Positions 7,794-14,929 of a stretch of DNA of 24,306 nucleotides are shown piece after piece. Under the pieces are notes generated by a model. The model ran no database searches. It was not told the origin of the DNA and worked only from the letters and a program-made list of their open reading frames with translations. A program made the translations under genes and the position numbers. The DNA is from DASQHM01 sp035632095. Lineage in GTDB: Bacteria; Pseudomonadota; Alphaproteobacteria; Ferrovibrionales; Ferrovibrionaceae. Positions within the stretch are counted from its first letter, which is position 1. Each line of letters begins with the position of its first letter. The DNA lies in NCBI GenBank assembly GCA_035632095.1, contig DASQHM010000162.1, positions 1 through 24,306 of the forward strand, given 5' to 3'.

Positions 7794-9341
7794 ATGTCCG
7801 ACCGGGTCCTGATCGTTGATTTCGGCTCGCAGGTCACCCAGCTCATCGCCCGCCGGGTGCGCGAAAGCGGCGTCTACTGCGAAATCGTGCCTTTCAACAA
7901 GGCGGAGGCGGCCTTGGCCGAATTCCGGCCCAAAGCCGTGATCCTGTCCGGCGGTCCGGCGTCGGTGGCGGAGCAGGGGACGCCGCGGGCCCCGCAGCGC
8001 GTCTTCGAGATGGGCGTGCCGGTGCTCGGCATCTGCTACGGACAGATGACCATGGCGGCGCAGCTCGGCGGCAAGGTCGAAAGCTCCGATCACCGGGAAT
8101 TCGGCCGCGCTTTCGTCGATATCCGGGAAACCACGGCGCTGCTCGATGGCGTGTGGCGCAAGGGCGAACGCCAGCAAGTCTGGATGAGCCACGGCGACCG
8201 CATCATCGAGCCGCCGCCGGGCTTCCGCGTCGTCGGCGTCAGCGAGGGCGCGCCCTTCGCCATCATTGCCGACGACAAGCGGCAGTTCTACGGATTGATG
8301 TTCCACCCCGAAGTGGTGCATACGCCGCAGGGCGCGGCTCTGCTCCGCAACTTCACCCACAAGGTGGCGGGATGCCGCGGCGACTGGAGCATGGCCGCGT
8401 TCAAGACCCAGGCGATCGAGCGCGTGCGCCGCCAGGTCGGCAAGGGCCGGGTGATCTGCGGTCTTTCGGGCGGAGTCGATTCCTCCGTGGTCGCGGTTCT
8501 GCTGCACGAGGCGATCGGATCGCAACTCACCTGCGTCTTCGTCGATACCGGCCTGCTGCGCCAGGGGGAAGGCGAGCAGGTGGTGTCGCTGTTCCGCGAC
8601 CACTACAACATTCCGCTGGTGCACAAGGACGCCAGCGCCGAGTTCCTCGGCAAGCTCGCCGGCGTCAGCGATCCGGAGCAGAAGCGCAAGGTCATCGGCG
8701 CCACGTTCATCGACGTGTTCGAAGCCGAGGCCCGCAAGGCCGGCGGGGCGGAGTTCCTGGCCCAGGGCACGCTTTATCCGGACGTGATCGAATCGGTTTC
8801 GTTCAGCGGCGGACCTTCGGTGACCATCAAGTCGCATCACAACGTGGGCGGCTTGCCGGAACGCATGAACATGAAGCTGGTCGAGCCGCTGCGCGAGCTG
8901 TTCAAGGACGAGGTGCGCGCACTCGGCCGCGAGCTCGGATTGCCGGACGCCATGGTCAAGCGGCACCCGTTTCCGGGCCCGGGTCTTGCCATCCGCATAC
9001 CGGGCGAGGTGACGCGCGAGAAGCTGGAGATCCTGCGCAAGGCCGATTCGATCTATCTCGAGGAGATTCACAACGCCGGACTTTATGACGCGATCTGGCA
9101 GGCCTTCGCGGTGCTGCTGCCGGTGCGGAGCGTCGGCGTCATGGGCGACGGGCGCTCCTACGATTACGTATGCGCGCTCCGGGCCGTGACTTCAACCGAC
9201 GGCATGACGGCCGACTACTATCCCTTCGATCACGCGTTTCTCGGCCGCGTGGCGACGCGCATCATCAACGAAGCGCGCGGCATCAATCGGGTGACCTACG
9301 ATATTACCTCGAAGCCGCCTGGGACGATCGAGTGGGAGTGA
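7794..9341 (+). CDS. guaA: GMP synthase (glutamine-hydrolysing)
   Basis: Converts XMP to GMP using ATP and ammonia from glutamine. The N-terminal class I glutaminase has the oxyanion/nucleophile motif GICYGQM (Cys81) and MFHPEVVHT with His171 and Glu173. The ATP-pyrophosphatase domain has the P-loop GLSGGVDSSVVA near residue 223, and the C-terminal dimerisation domain ends in the typical TSKPPGTIEWE. Length 515 is normal. The start gives the standard MSDRVLIVDFGSQ N-terminus. It follows the TPR gene closely and completes the IMP-to-GMP pair with guaB. Confidence 0.98.
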   Translation: MSDRVLIVDFGSQVTQLIARRVRESGVYCEIVPFNKAEAALAEFRPKAVILSGGPASVAEQGTPRAPQRVFEMGVPVLGICYGQMTMAAQLGGKVESSDHREFGRAFVDIRETTALLDGVWRKGERQQVWMSHGDRIIEPPPGFRVVGVSEGAPFAIIADDKRQFYGLMFHPEVVHTPQGAALLRNFTHKVAGCRGDWSMAAFKTQAIERVRRQVGKGRVICGLSGGVDSSVVAVLLHEAIGSQLTCVFVDTGLLRQGEGEQVVSLFRDHYNIPLVHKDASAEFLGKLAGVSDPEQKRKVIGATFIDVFEAEARKAGGAEFLAQGTLYPDVIESVSFSGGPSVTIKSHHNVGGLPERMNMKLVEPLRELFKDEVRALGRELGLPDAMVKRHPFPGPGLAIRIPGEVTREKLEILRKADSIYLEEIHNAGLYDAIWQAFAVLLPVRSVGVMGDGRSYDYVCALRAVTSTDGMTADYYPFDHAFLGRVATRIINEARGINRVTYDITSKPPGTIEWE

Positions 9342-9457
9342 GGGGGAGTAGAAAAGGCTGTGCTTCGGATAGGCGGGGATACAAGGAAGAAGCGATAGTT
9401 CTCGTTCGTCTCCGATTGTCTTCAATAAGTTGGTACGCTTGAGGCACCACCAACGGC

Positions 9458-9494
9458 GCATTGAAGACGGCCGAGATCACGCCGTCCTCAATGC
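9458..9494 (-). terminator. strong hairpin behind the hsp20 operon
   Basis: Arms at 9458-9471 and 9481-9494 match at 13 of 14 positions. On the minus-strand RNA the single mismatch becomes a G-U pair, giving a 14-bp stem with a 9-base loop. It begins 12 bases after the hsp20 stop codon. No U-run follows, so it may protect the 3' end or act with Rho rather than be a simple intrinsic terminator. Confidence 0.4.
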
Positions 9495-9506
9495 CCGTTG
9501 CGGCCA

Positions 9507-9902
9507 CTACTGAATTGCGATACGGCGCGGTTTGGATTCGGGTCTCTTATTCAGTGTCAACGTCAACACACCGTCTTCGAGATGCGCGGTGATGTTCTGC
9601 TGGTCCACCTGCCACGGCAGTGTAAAGCTGCGAGCAAAATGCCCGATAGGATATTCCGTGTAGAGGGGTTCGAGTCCGTTGTAGTTTGTGGTCTCAATGC
9701 GCCCCTCGATACTGAGCAACTCATTCTCGACTTTGACGTCCACCGCCTCCTTCGGCACGCCGGGCACTTCCATGACGATCTTCAGTGCGTCGGCGGTTTC
9801 GAAAATATCAGTCGGCGGCACGTAAAAGCGTGCCGGAATCGTCTTCTCCTGTTGAGACGCGACTTCCTTCTTCTGCTGTACCTCAAGTTCCTGTCCAGCC
9901 AT
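9507..9902 (-). CDS. Hsp20/alpha-crystallin family small heat-shock protein (second copy)
   Basis: ATP-independent holdase chaperone that binds unfolding proteins. The 131-residue product has a short N-terminal arm (MAGQELEVQQKKE), an alpha-crystallin domain starting PPTDIFETADALKIVMEVPGV, the variable loop, and the signature HLEDGVLTLTLNKRP, followed by a short IAIQ tail (the I-x-I motif used in oligomer assembly). The start at 9902 is preferred because GGAGG lies five bases upstream; an in-frame ATG at 9914 overlaps the stop of the preceding gene (TAATG) and would add four residues. It is the last gene of the heat-shock operon. Confidence 0.93.
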   Translation of the reverse strand: MAGQELEVQQKKEVASQQEKTIPARFYVPPTDIFETADALKIVMEVPGVPKEAVDVKVENELLSIEGRIETTNYNGLEPLYTEYPIGHFARSFTLPWQVDQQNITAHLEDGVLTLTLNKRPESKPRRIAIQ

Positions 9903-9913
9903 GGACGCCTCCA

Positions 9914-10333
9914 TTACGCTATCTTGATCGAGCGCGGCTTGTCCTGTTCCGCGCGCGGCAAGAATATCGCTAGTACGCCGTCGCGATACTCGGCCTTGAT
10001 TTTGTCGGCATCGATCTCGACTGGCAGGTTCAAAGACCGACTGAAGCGGCCAACGGTTCGTTCCCGGCGGTGAAGACTGACCCCATCACCGTAGGTAACC
10101 GTCTTGGCGCCGGCGATCTGGATCGTCCGGCCCTTGACCTGGATATCCAGCTCATCTTTTTTCAAGCCGGGCGCTTCCGCGACGACGACGATATCGTCAC
10201 CCTTGCTGAACACGTTGAGCGGCGGAAAACCGCCGGCGCCGCTGGTGCTCGTGCCGAGCCAAGAACTGCTGCGGAAGGCATCGAGCGCCTGCTGCAACTG
10301 CAGCAAGGTCTCGAACGGATCAGAATAGAGCAT
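9914..10333 (-). CDS. Hsp20/alpha-crystallin family small heat-shock protein (first copy)
   Basis: A 139-residue Hsp20 chaperone. N-terminal MLYSDPFETLLQLQQALD is typical of the class that coassembles with a second Hsp20. The alpha-crystallin domain runs from FPPLNVFSKGDDIVVVAEAPG to the signature YRDGVLAIFLPRAE, followed by the IKIA tail (I-x-I motif). The frame stays open upstream to 10426, but the ATG at 10333 has an excellent Shine-Dalgarno (GGAGGAG) and matches known N-termini. It is only 32% or so alike by eye to the downstream copy, so this is an old pair, not a recent duplication. It lies 16 bases behind the 62-residue ORF. Confidence 0.94.
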   Translation of the reverse strand: MLYSDPFETLLQLQQALDAFRSSSWLGTSTSGAGGFPPLNVFSKGDDIVVVAEAPGLKKDELDIQVKGRTIQIAGAKTVTYGDGVSLHRRERTVGRFSRSLNLPVEIDADKIKAEYRDGVLAIFLPRAEQDKPRSIKIA

Positions 10334-10349
10334 GACTCTCCTCCTTCTT

Positions 10350-10538
10350 TCATAGTCCTGGGAAGACCCGCGGCCACGGCGGCATGGCCGGCGCCGCGGG
10401 CGGCGGGTCGGGGTCAATGTCATCATCGGGTTGATTGAAGGAAGCGCTCGGCGCTGCTGCGCTCACGGGCTTCAGTTGCCGGTCAATTTGCTCCCGCCAC
10501 GCCGGCTGTGACGATTTGACGATGGGTTCGACAAGCAT
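10350..10538 (-). CDS. small Pro/Ala-rich protein of unknown function, first gene of the heat-shock operon
   Basis: A 62-residue frame beginning MLVEPIVKSSQPAWREQI and turning into a Pro/Asp/Ala-rich tail (DDDIDPDPPPAAPA). I do not recognise a family. Support for it being a gene: GGAGG eight bases before the ATG, a ROSE-type hairpin that encloses exactly this ribosome site, a heat-shock-like promoter upstream, and only 16 bases to the hsp20 start. The N-terminal third looks like a helix; the tail looks disordered. It may be a co-chaperone, a regulator, or a leader whose translation couples to hsp20. Protein expression is unproven. Confidence 0.6.
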   Translation of the reverse strand: MLVEPIVKSSQPAWREQIDRQLKPVSAAAPSASFNQPDDDIDPDPPPAAPAMPPWPRVFPGL

Positions 10539-10540
10539 TG

Positions 10541-10603
10541 CCACGTCCTCCACTGAGCAACATGGTTAAACACGTGCCGCGGTCCCATTGGGCGCCGCGC
10601 TGT
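10541..10603 (-). ncRNA. ROSE-type RNA thermometer in the heat-shock 5' leader
   Basis: On the minus strand, arm CCAUGUUGCU (10565-10556), loop CAGUGG and arm AGGACGUGG (10549-10541) form a hairpin that sequesters the Shine-Dalgarno. It contains the ROSE hallmark UUGCU facing AGGA: a G opposite G plus one bulged U in an otherwise paired stem. The AUG follows three bases later. A second hairpin upstream has arms at 10578-10582 and 10595-10599 with CCC/GGG inside. In ROSE elements the weak pairing melts at high temperature and frees the ribosome site. The leader of about 65 bases fits the class. Confidence 0.75.
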
Positions 10604-10609
10604 CAGAAA

Positions 10610-10638
10610 ATCTGGTTTTGCCGATTTTTTCGTTCAAG
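10610..10638 (-). promoter_or_regulatory. heat-shock (sigma32/RpoH-like) promoter
   Basis: On the minus strand CTTGAA (-35; 10638-10633) is followed after 17 bases by CCAGAT (-10; 10615-10610). CTTGAA is the RpoH -35 consensus; the -10 is a weaker match. Transcription would begin near 10603, just ahead of the ROSE hairpins. Confidence 0.45.
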
Positions 10639-10639
10639 A

Positions 10640-11004
10640 GGCGCGCCGAAAATTTTTCTATTGGGCCGTGGGCTGGGCGGTTCCCCTGACTAACCCATTG
10701 ACTCGACGGTACATATCGCCGCTACGGGCAGATAGAACGTTGACGCAGCAGCAGCATCAGAAGGGGCTCGATCCAACCCCGCGAAGCGACGTGACAGGTT
10801 GTGTACTCAGCGCCGCCGCTGAAATTTTTCAGCATCCAAGACGGATCCTGAATCGGATACGGTGGATGGTGGGAGTGACCTAGTCCGGTCAAGCGTAAGC
10901 TGTTCCATGCACGGCCTCACGCTGGACGTTGTGGGGCGGGAGGCGGTTGGCAGCGAACCGCCTCTTTGGAGAAATCCTTGGCCTCAAGTGCGCATGGCTA
11001 AAGA
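10640..11004. other. non-coding stretch between the heat-shock operon and the 172-residue gene
   Basis: No gene is supported here; the 71-codon frame from 10668 has no family resemblance or clear ribosome site. The only visible structure is the hairpin at 10940-10964. TTGACT (10698 region) resembles a -35 but lacks a convincing -10. Confidence 0.45.
10940..10964 (+). terminator. hairpin ahead of the 172-residue gene
   Basis: Perfect 9-base arms GAGGCGGTT (10940-10948) and AACCGCCTC (10956-10964) with a 7-base loop, followed by TTTGG. It may terminate a short transcript or be a leader structure for the gene starting about 40 bases later. The T-run is short. Confidence 0.35.
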
Positions 11005-11523
11005 GTGTGTCCCGTGAAGGTCAAGACCATCGTCGTCAACGATAAGATGCAGAAGGGCTACCGTTACATTCTCGCGGCGCCCATGGGTCAGGACTTCGAC
11101 CTTGAGTTTGCGCCTGAGCTCACGCCGAAAGAAATGCTCCGCCTCGGCGTTTTCGGCGGGAAATATATGACCGACTGCACGAAGGAATTTCCAGTCGACT
11201 GGTTCGACGGCGCCAGGCTGTCGCCCCGAGGGCATGACCCGTCGCTTAACTATTTCGGTGTCTCGGCAAGCCAGCCGCTCTCCGTCTGGCGCAGCAAAGG
11301 ATGGATCGCGCCCGAGGATCCGCGCGGCTGGTTCCAATGGTATTGCCGCTACTATCTCGGCCGCCGCATGCCCGAAGAAGATGCGCGGCAAATCCGGCGC
11401 TGGAAAGCGATGCGGCGGCACGTCCGGCAGATCGAGCGCAACTGCGAGCGCGGCGACCTGGGATGCCGGCCCCGCCAACGCCAGGCGCTGCTGCAGTGGG
11501 CCTACGACAGCCGCAAACTGTGA
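11005..11523 (+). CDS. conserved protein of unknown function (Trp/Tyr/Arg-rich)
   Basis: A 172-residue cytosolic-looking protein. It contains striking segments that I associate from memory with a conserved uncharacterised family: ELTPKEMLRLGVFGGKYMTDC, DPSLNYFGVSASQPLSVWRSKGW, DPRGWFQWYCRYYLGRRMP and a C-terminal basic helical part ending RPRQRQALLQWAYDSRKL. Aromatic-Arg clusters suggest binding of nucleic acid or a phosphate-bearing ligand, but no function is established. Start is GTG at 11005 or GTG 11014; AAAGAG at 11000-11005 would suit 11014. It is a single gene with non-coding DNA on both sides. Confidence 0.8.
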   Translation: MCPVKVKTIVVNDKMQKGYRYILAAPMGQDFDLEFAPELTPKEMLRLGVFGGKYMTDCTKEFPVDWFDGARLSPRGHDPSLNYFGVSASQPLSVWRSKGWIAPEDPRGWFQWYCRYYLGRRMPEEDARQIRRWKAMRRHVRQIERNCERGDLGCRPRQRQALLQWAYDSRKL

Positions 11524-11810
11524 CACTGCGGCCGACGTGCCCTGGTGCGCAGTCGACGACGCGATGATCCGAGCGCCTTCGGAACGACCCCCGTCTCCAC
11601 TCGGCGGCCGTCGCACTTGCCCGAGGATAGTAACAGGGAGTTCGCCGCTTTACCCGAGGCCAGCGCAGCGCACAATCGGCGAACCGGACGTAACGATAGA
11701 TGTCGATAGTGGCCGGTCTTTAGCTAGAGGCGTTCGTCGAGTTTCTGCGCGTGGCTCAAGTATCTGGACGTGAATAGGCGCGTATGCCGCGCCGCCAATG
11801 CTCACTGTCG
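11524..11810. other. non-coding gap before the ABC permease
   Basis: About 290 bases separating convergent genes. I see no clear gene, terminator hairpin with T-run, or repeat here. Confidence 0.4.
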
Positions 11811-12575
11811 CTACACTTCGATTTTCGAGAACAGGTAGGCGGCGACCGCGAGCAGGATCCCGGCAACGCCGCCAAGCACCGCGAGATCGGTTATGGCGCC
11901 GAAAACAAATCCGTCGCCGAACGCTCCGCGCAGACCGTCGACGCCATAGCTCAGTGGATTGAGTCGCACCGCAAGCCAAAATGGGCCGGGCAGGCCCGCC
12001 ACCGGGAACAGCGCACCCGAGAAAAAGAAGAGCGGCAGCACGAGAAAGTTGGCGACCAGCTGAAAGCCCTGCATGTCCTGCAGCACCGAGCCTATGGCCG
12101 TTCCAACTGCCGTGCACAGTACGGCGATGAGCGCCATGAACGCCAACGCAAGCGGCATCAGCGGCAGCGGCTCCTCGGGCCGGAATCCCGCTGCGAGACA
12201 GATGAGAAAGACTATGCCCCCCTGGATGAGCGCGACTGTTGCGCCCCCAAGAGTGCGGCCAAACACGATCGTGAAGCGCGACACCGGCGCGACAAGCGTT
12301 TCCTTGAGGAAGCCGAACTGCCGGTCAAAGATGATCTCGATGCCGCTGAAAACGGCCATCGACAGGATGCCCATGGCGACCACGCCCGGCGCCAGGAATT
12401 GCACATAGTTGCCGCTGCCGGCGCGGGCGAATGTCGGTCCGAGCCCGAACCCGAGCGCCGCGAGGAAGAGGGTCGGCTGGCCAAGGGCGCCGATCATGCG
12501 AGCGCGTGATCGGTAATACCGCTTCAGTTGCCGCAGCCATAGGATGAAGGCAGCGCTCACCGACGGCCTCCCCAT
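11811..12575 (-). CDS. ABC-2 type transporter permease (DrrB-like)
   Basis: Inner-membrane subunit of an ABC exporter. The 254 residues show about six hydrophobic segments (around residues 35-50, 60-80, 105-130, 140-165, 170-195 and 225-250) and an amphipathic N-terminus WLRQLKRYYRSRAR. The segment FGFLKETLVAPVSR (about residues 88-101) is the classic DrrB/NodJ-type motif after the second membrane span, and LNPLSYGVDGLRGAF is the typical motif before the last span. Its start overlaps the end of the ATPase gene by 19 bases, so the two are coupled. Substrates of this class are drugs, lipids or polysaccharides; which one is not visible. Confidence 0.93.
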   Translation of the reverse strand: MGRPSVSAAFILWLRQLKRYYRSRARMIGALGQPTLFLAALGFGLGPTFARAGSGNYVQFLAPGVVAMGILSMAVFSGIEIIFDRQFGFLKETLVAPVSRFTIVFGRTLGGATVALIQGGIVFLICLAAGFRPEEPLPLMPLALAFMALIAVLCTAVGTAIGSVLQDMQGFQLVANFLVLPLFFFSGALFPVAGLPGPFWLAVRLNPLSYGVDGLRGAFGDGFVFGAITDLAVLGGVAGILLAVAAYLFSKIEV

Positions 12576-13357
12576 GCCTGGCGCATCACGCGCATGCGAT
12601 CGGCGGGGGCCGCGTCGGCCTCGCGAATAGCCCGCCCCGTCAGCGCGATGAACGCGTCTTCCAGCGTGCGGCCGCCGGTCTCTTCCCGAATCTCCTCCGG
12701 AGTACCCTCGGCGACGATGCAGCCGTGATCGATGACAGCGATGCGATCGGCGATCCGCTCCGCTTCTTCCATGTAGTGGGTCGTGAAAAACACCGTGACG
12801 CCTTCATTGCGGCACAATGCGCGGATGAACTCCCATATCTGATTGCGGGTCTGCGGGTCGAGCCCGACAGTCGGCTCGTCAAGGAAGAGAATCCGCGGAC
12901 GATGCTGGAGCGCGCGGGCGATCTCGAGCCGGCGCTTCATCCCGCCCGAGAACCGCTTCACGTAGTCGCCGCGGCGGTTCCAGAGATCGACCAGGCGCAA
13001 CAATGACTCGGTCCGCGAGCGGCGTTCGGCGCGCGGCACGCCGTAAAGGACGCCATGCAGCTCCATATTCTCCGCCGCGGTCAGCTCATCATCGAGGCTC
13101 GGGTCCTGGAAGACGATGCCAAAGGCGCTGCGCGCCAGGAGCGGTTCCTTGACGGGGTCGTGATCCGCAACCAGAAGCCGCCCCTCGCTCGGCGCAAGCA
13201 CGGTGGTCAGCATCTTGATGGTCGTGGTCTTGCCGGCGCCGTTGGGGCCAAGAAAAGCGAAGATCTGGCCTTGCTCGACCGAGAACGAAATGCCGTTGAC
13301 GGCCACGAAATCGCCGAACCTTTTCTTTACATTTTCCACTTCAATGGCGTTCGCCAT
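12557..13357 (-). CDS. ABC transporter ATP-binding protein (DrrA-like)
   Basis: Cytosolic ATPase that powers the adjacent permease. The 266-residue protein has Walker A GPNGAGKTTT, a Q-loop FQDPSLDDELTA, signature FSGGMKRRLEIARAL, Walker B ILFLDEPTVGLDPQ and the H-loop FFTTHYMEEAERI. The C-terminal part (TGGRTLEDAFIALTGR) matches the DrrA/NodI drug-exporter group. Start at ATG 13357 (MANAIEVENVKKRFG) gives a standard N-terminus with GAGG about ten bases upstream; ATG 13372 is possible. It follows the VOC gene by 96 bases on the same strand, so the three genes probably form an operon. That gap contains a 7-bp stem (13390-13396 with 13416-13422). Confidence 0.95.
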   Translation of the reverse strand: MANAIEVENVKKRFGDFVAVNGISFSVEQGQIFAFLGPNGAGKTTTIKMLTTVLAPSEGRLLVADHDPVKEPLLARSAFGIVFQDPSLDDELTAAENMELHGVLYGVPRAERRSRTESLLRLVDLWNRRGDYVKRFSGGMKRRLEIARALQHRPRILFLDEPTVGLDPQTRNQIWEFIRALCRNEGVTVFFTTHYMEEAERIADRIAVIDHGCIVAEGTPEEIREETGGRTLEDAFIALTGRAIREADAAPADRMRVMRQAWGGRR

Positions 13358-13453
13358 GGGGCTTTGCCTCATCGATGGGCGGGTCGACCGGCGGGCGCGG
13401 GGCGGAGAACAACTGGCCCGCCAGTCAGGCCGCAATGACAAGCAACCACGCGC

Positions 13454-14074
13454 CTACAGCATGCCGCGCACGTCGTAGGGCTTCTCCGGTGCGAACTCGC
13501 CGGCGAAGGCACGTTCGTGCAAATCCCATGCGGAGGCGCCCGTCTTCCGGGCCGCGACCATCTTTTCAGGATCGACAAAGACCCGGCGCGGCTGTCCGGC
13601 AGACGCGGCCGCCGTCCTCATATGTTCGGTCGCTGTCCAGTCGTTGTGGTAGTTGTTGATGTTGAGCTCGATGCTGTTCCCGTCGGGGTCGGTGTAATAC
13701 AACGAAGTCTGCGAGCCCTCATCGGCCGCCATCACAGGTGTGATTTCCAGGCCCTTCAGCCGGATATATGTGCCGAGCAGATCGTCGAGGGTCTCATATT
13801 CGAAGGCGATGTGCTGTACCCGGGCGTGATGCCGTTTATCGGGATCAGCGGCGACCCCAGGAAACTCGAAGAACACCATGCGGTGATGGACCTCGTCGTT
13901 GCTGACGAAGGCGGCCGAGAAGGACGGCCCGTTCCGCGGCCCGCCCGGTGCTCCAACTCGGGCATTGACGGTCATGCCCAGCACCTTGCGGTACCAGTCC
14001 AGCATGGCGTCCAGGTTGGAGGTCGTGAGCCCGAGATGCTGCAACTTGGGGTGGATGGTAATTTCCGTGTTCAT
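13454..14074 (-). CDS. VOC-superfamily protein, extradiol dioxygenase / glyoxalase-like
   Basis: A 206-residue protein with two beta-alpha-beta-beta-beta modules. Probable metal ligands are His in KLQHLGLTTSNL (module 1), His in RVQHIAFEYETLDDLL (module 2) and Glu in DPDGNSIELNINNY: the 2-His-1-carboxylate set of catechol-2,3-dioxygenase-type enzymes. The C-terminal 50 residues extend beyond the minimal fold. Possible roles are ring cleavage of catechol-like compounds, glyoxalase-type isomerisation, or drug binding. ATG has AGGAG eight bases upstream. It is divergent from the TetR gene and heads the operon with the DrrAB-type exporter, hinting at handling of a toxic aromatic compound. Confidence 0.88.
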   Translation of the reverse strand: MNTEITIHPKLQHLGLTTSNLDAMLDWYRKVLGMTVNARVGAPGGPRNGPSFSAAFVSNDEVHHRMVFFEFPGVAADPDKRHHARVQHIAFEYETLDDLLGTYIRLKGLEITPVMAADEGSQTSLYYTDPDGNSIELNINNYHNDWTATEHMRTAAASAGQPRRVFVDPEKMVAARKTGASAWDLHERAFAGEFAPEKPYDVRGML

Positions 14075-14114
14075 GTCACTCTCCTCTTGCCGCGGAGCGG
14101 CGGTTGATATATGA

Positions 14115-14135
14115 AAAGGAACGTATCGTTCCTTT
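14115..14135. promoter_or_regulatory. perfect operator-like palindrome (TetR site)
   Basis: Arms AAAGGAACG (14115-14123) and CGTTCCTTT (14127-14135) flank TAT; all nine positions pair. It lies 41 bases upstream of the VOC start in the gap shared with the divergent TetR gene. This is the classic place and shape for an autoregulatory TetR operator controlling both directions. Confidence 0.6.
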
Positions 14136-14172
14136 ATTTAGATCGATAGCGCCGAGCTGTCAAGAAAAAAGA

Positions 14173-14193
14173 AACGAACCGTGTCGTTCTGTT
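14173..14193. promoter_or_regulatory. second, imperfect TetR-type operator
   Basis: The stretch has left arm AACGAACCG, centre TGT and right arm CGTTCTGTT; 6 of 9 positions pair. Its right half (TCGTTC) repeats that of the perfect site, with centres 58 bases apart. It lies about 30 bases before the TetR start. Confidence 0.35.
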
Positions 14194-14221
14194 ATGTTTG
14201 TGGAAAGGCTTCGCATAAGGC

Positions 14222-14929
14222 ATGCCAAAAACCGCAATACCTTTAAGGCCTCAGCCGAAGCAGCGGGCAACGCGCCGGGGACGGCCGCCACGCGAGCTCG
14301 CCGGCGAGGTCGACGATCGCATCCTGGATGCCGCGCGGCGCGTTTTTTTCGAGCGCGGGTTCGCCGGCGCCAGCATCGACGAGATCGCCCGCCTCGCGGG
14401 AGCGGGAAAGCCGGCGATGTATGCGCGTTTTCCTTCCAAGGAAGCCCTCTTCACTGCGGTCGTGACGCGAAGCTCAAGTCGGGTCGTCGCGCAATTCGAG
14501 AGCGAGCCGGCGGCCGGAGCGACCATCGAGGAGCGTCTCGCGAGCATCGGTCGCAATATCCTCAAAGGCCTTCTGACCAGCGATGCCATCGATTTCATGC
14601 GCCTCTCGATCGCCGAGGTGCGTCGCTTTCCGGAGCTAGCCGATGCCGGGCGCATGGCGCGTGAGCGCGGCGCACAAGCTCTCGCTCAGGCATTGAGCGA
14701 GGTCGTAAAGGAAGACAAAGACGCCGCGTCTCCGTGCTTTGCCCCGGAGCACCTGTCGGCAACGGCACGATTTTTTATGGATCTCGTCGTCTCGCGCTTG
14801 CTATTGCGCGCGCTGACCGGCGAAGACCTCACGCAGCTGCGGGCAGAGATCGACGTGCATGTGCCGCCCGCCGTTGCGTTCTTCCTTACCGCCTGTTGGC
14901 AGAGCGGCGTCGATCATCATAGCGGCTGA
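14222..14929 (+). CDS. TetR/AcrR family transcriptional regulator
   Basis: A 235-residue repressor. After a basic N-terminal tail (RATRRGRPPRE) comes the helix-turn-helix domain: DDRILDAARRVFFERGFAGASIDEIARLAGAGKPAMYARFPSKEALF (about residues 30-80). The C-terminal ligand domain includes DFMRLSIAEVRRFPELA and resembles the AefR-like group. It presumably controls the divergent VOC-ABC operon and itself through the palindromes in the gap. The inducing ligand is unknown, perhaps the exported compound. The ATG has GGAAAGG rather far upstream; start not certain. Confidence 0.93.
   Translation: MPKTAIPLRPQPKQRATRRGRPPRELAGEVDDRILDAARRVFFERGFAGASIDEIARLAGAGKPAMYARFPSKEALFTAVVTRSSSRVVAQFESEPAAGATIEERLASIGRNILKGLLTSDAIDFMRLSIAEVRRFPELADAGRMARERGAQALAQALSEVVKEDKDAASPCFAPEHLSATARFFMDLVVSRLLLRALTGEDLTQLRAEIDVHVPPAVAFFLTACWQSGVDHHSG

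Noticed and set aside
7278..9071. 597-codon open frame on the minus strand
   Set aside because: It is antisense to the TPR gene and guaA, whose families are unmistakable; long antisense frames are expected in GC-rich codon use and the product has His/Arg-rich low-complexity composition.
9304..9507. 67-codon minus-strand frame starting as GTG overlapping the hsp20 stop (TAGTG)
   Set aside because: The 5' part is the 14-bp hairpin after hsp20 and the 3' part is antisense to the end of guaA; no family resemblance.
10668..10883. 71-codon + strand frame in the gap behind the heat-shock promoter
   Set aside because: No ribosome site, no domain pattern, unlikely codon use.
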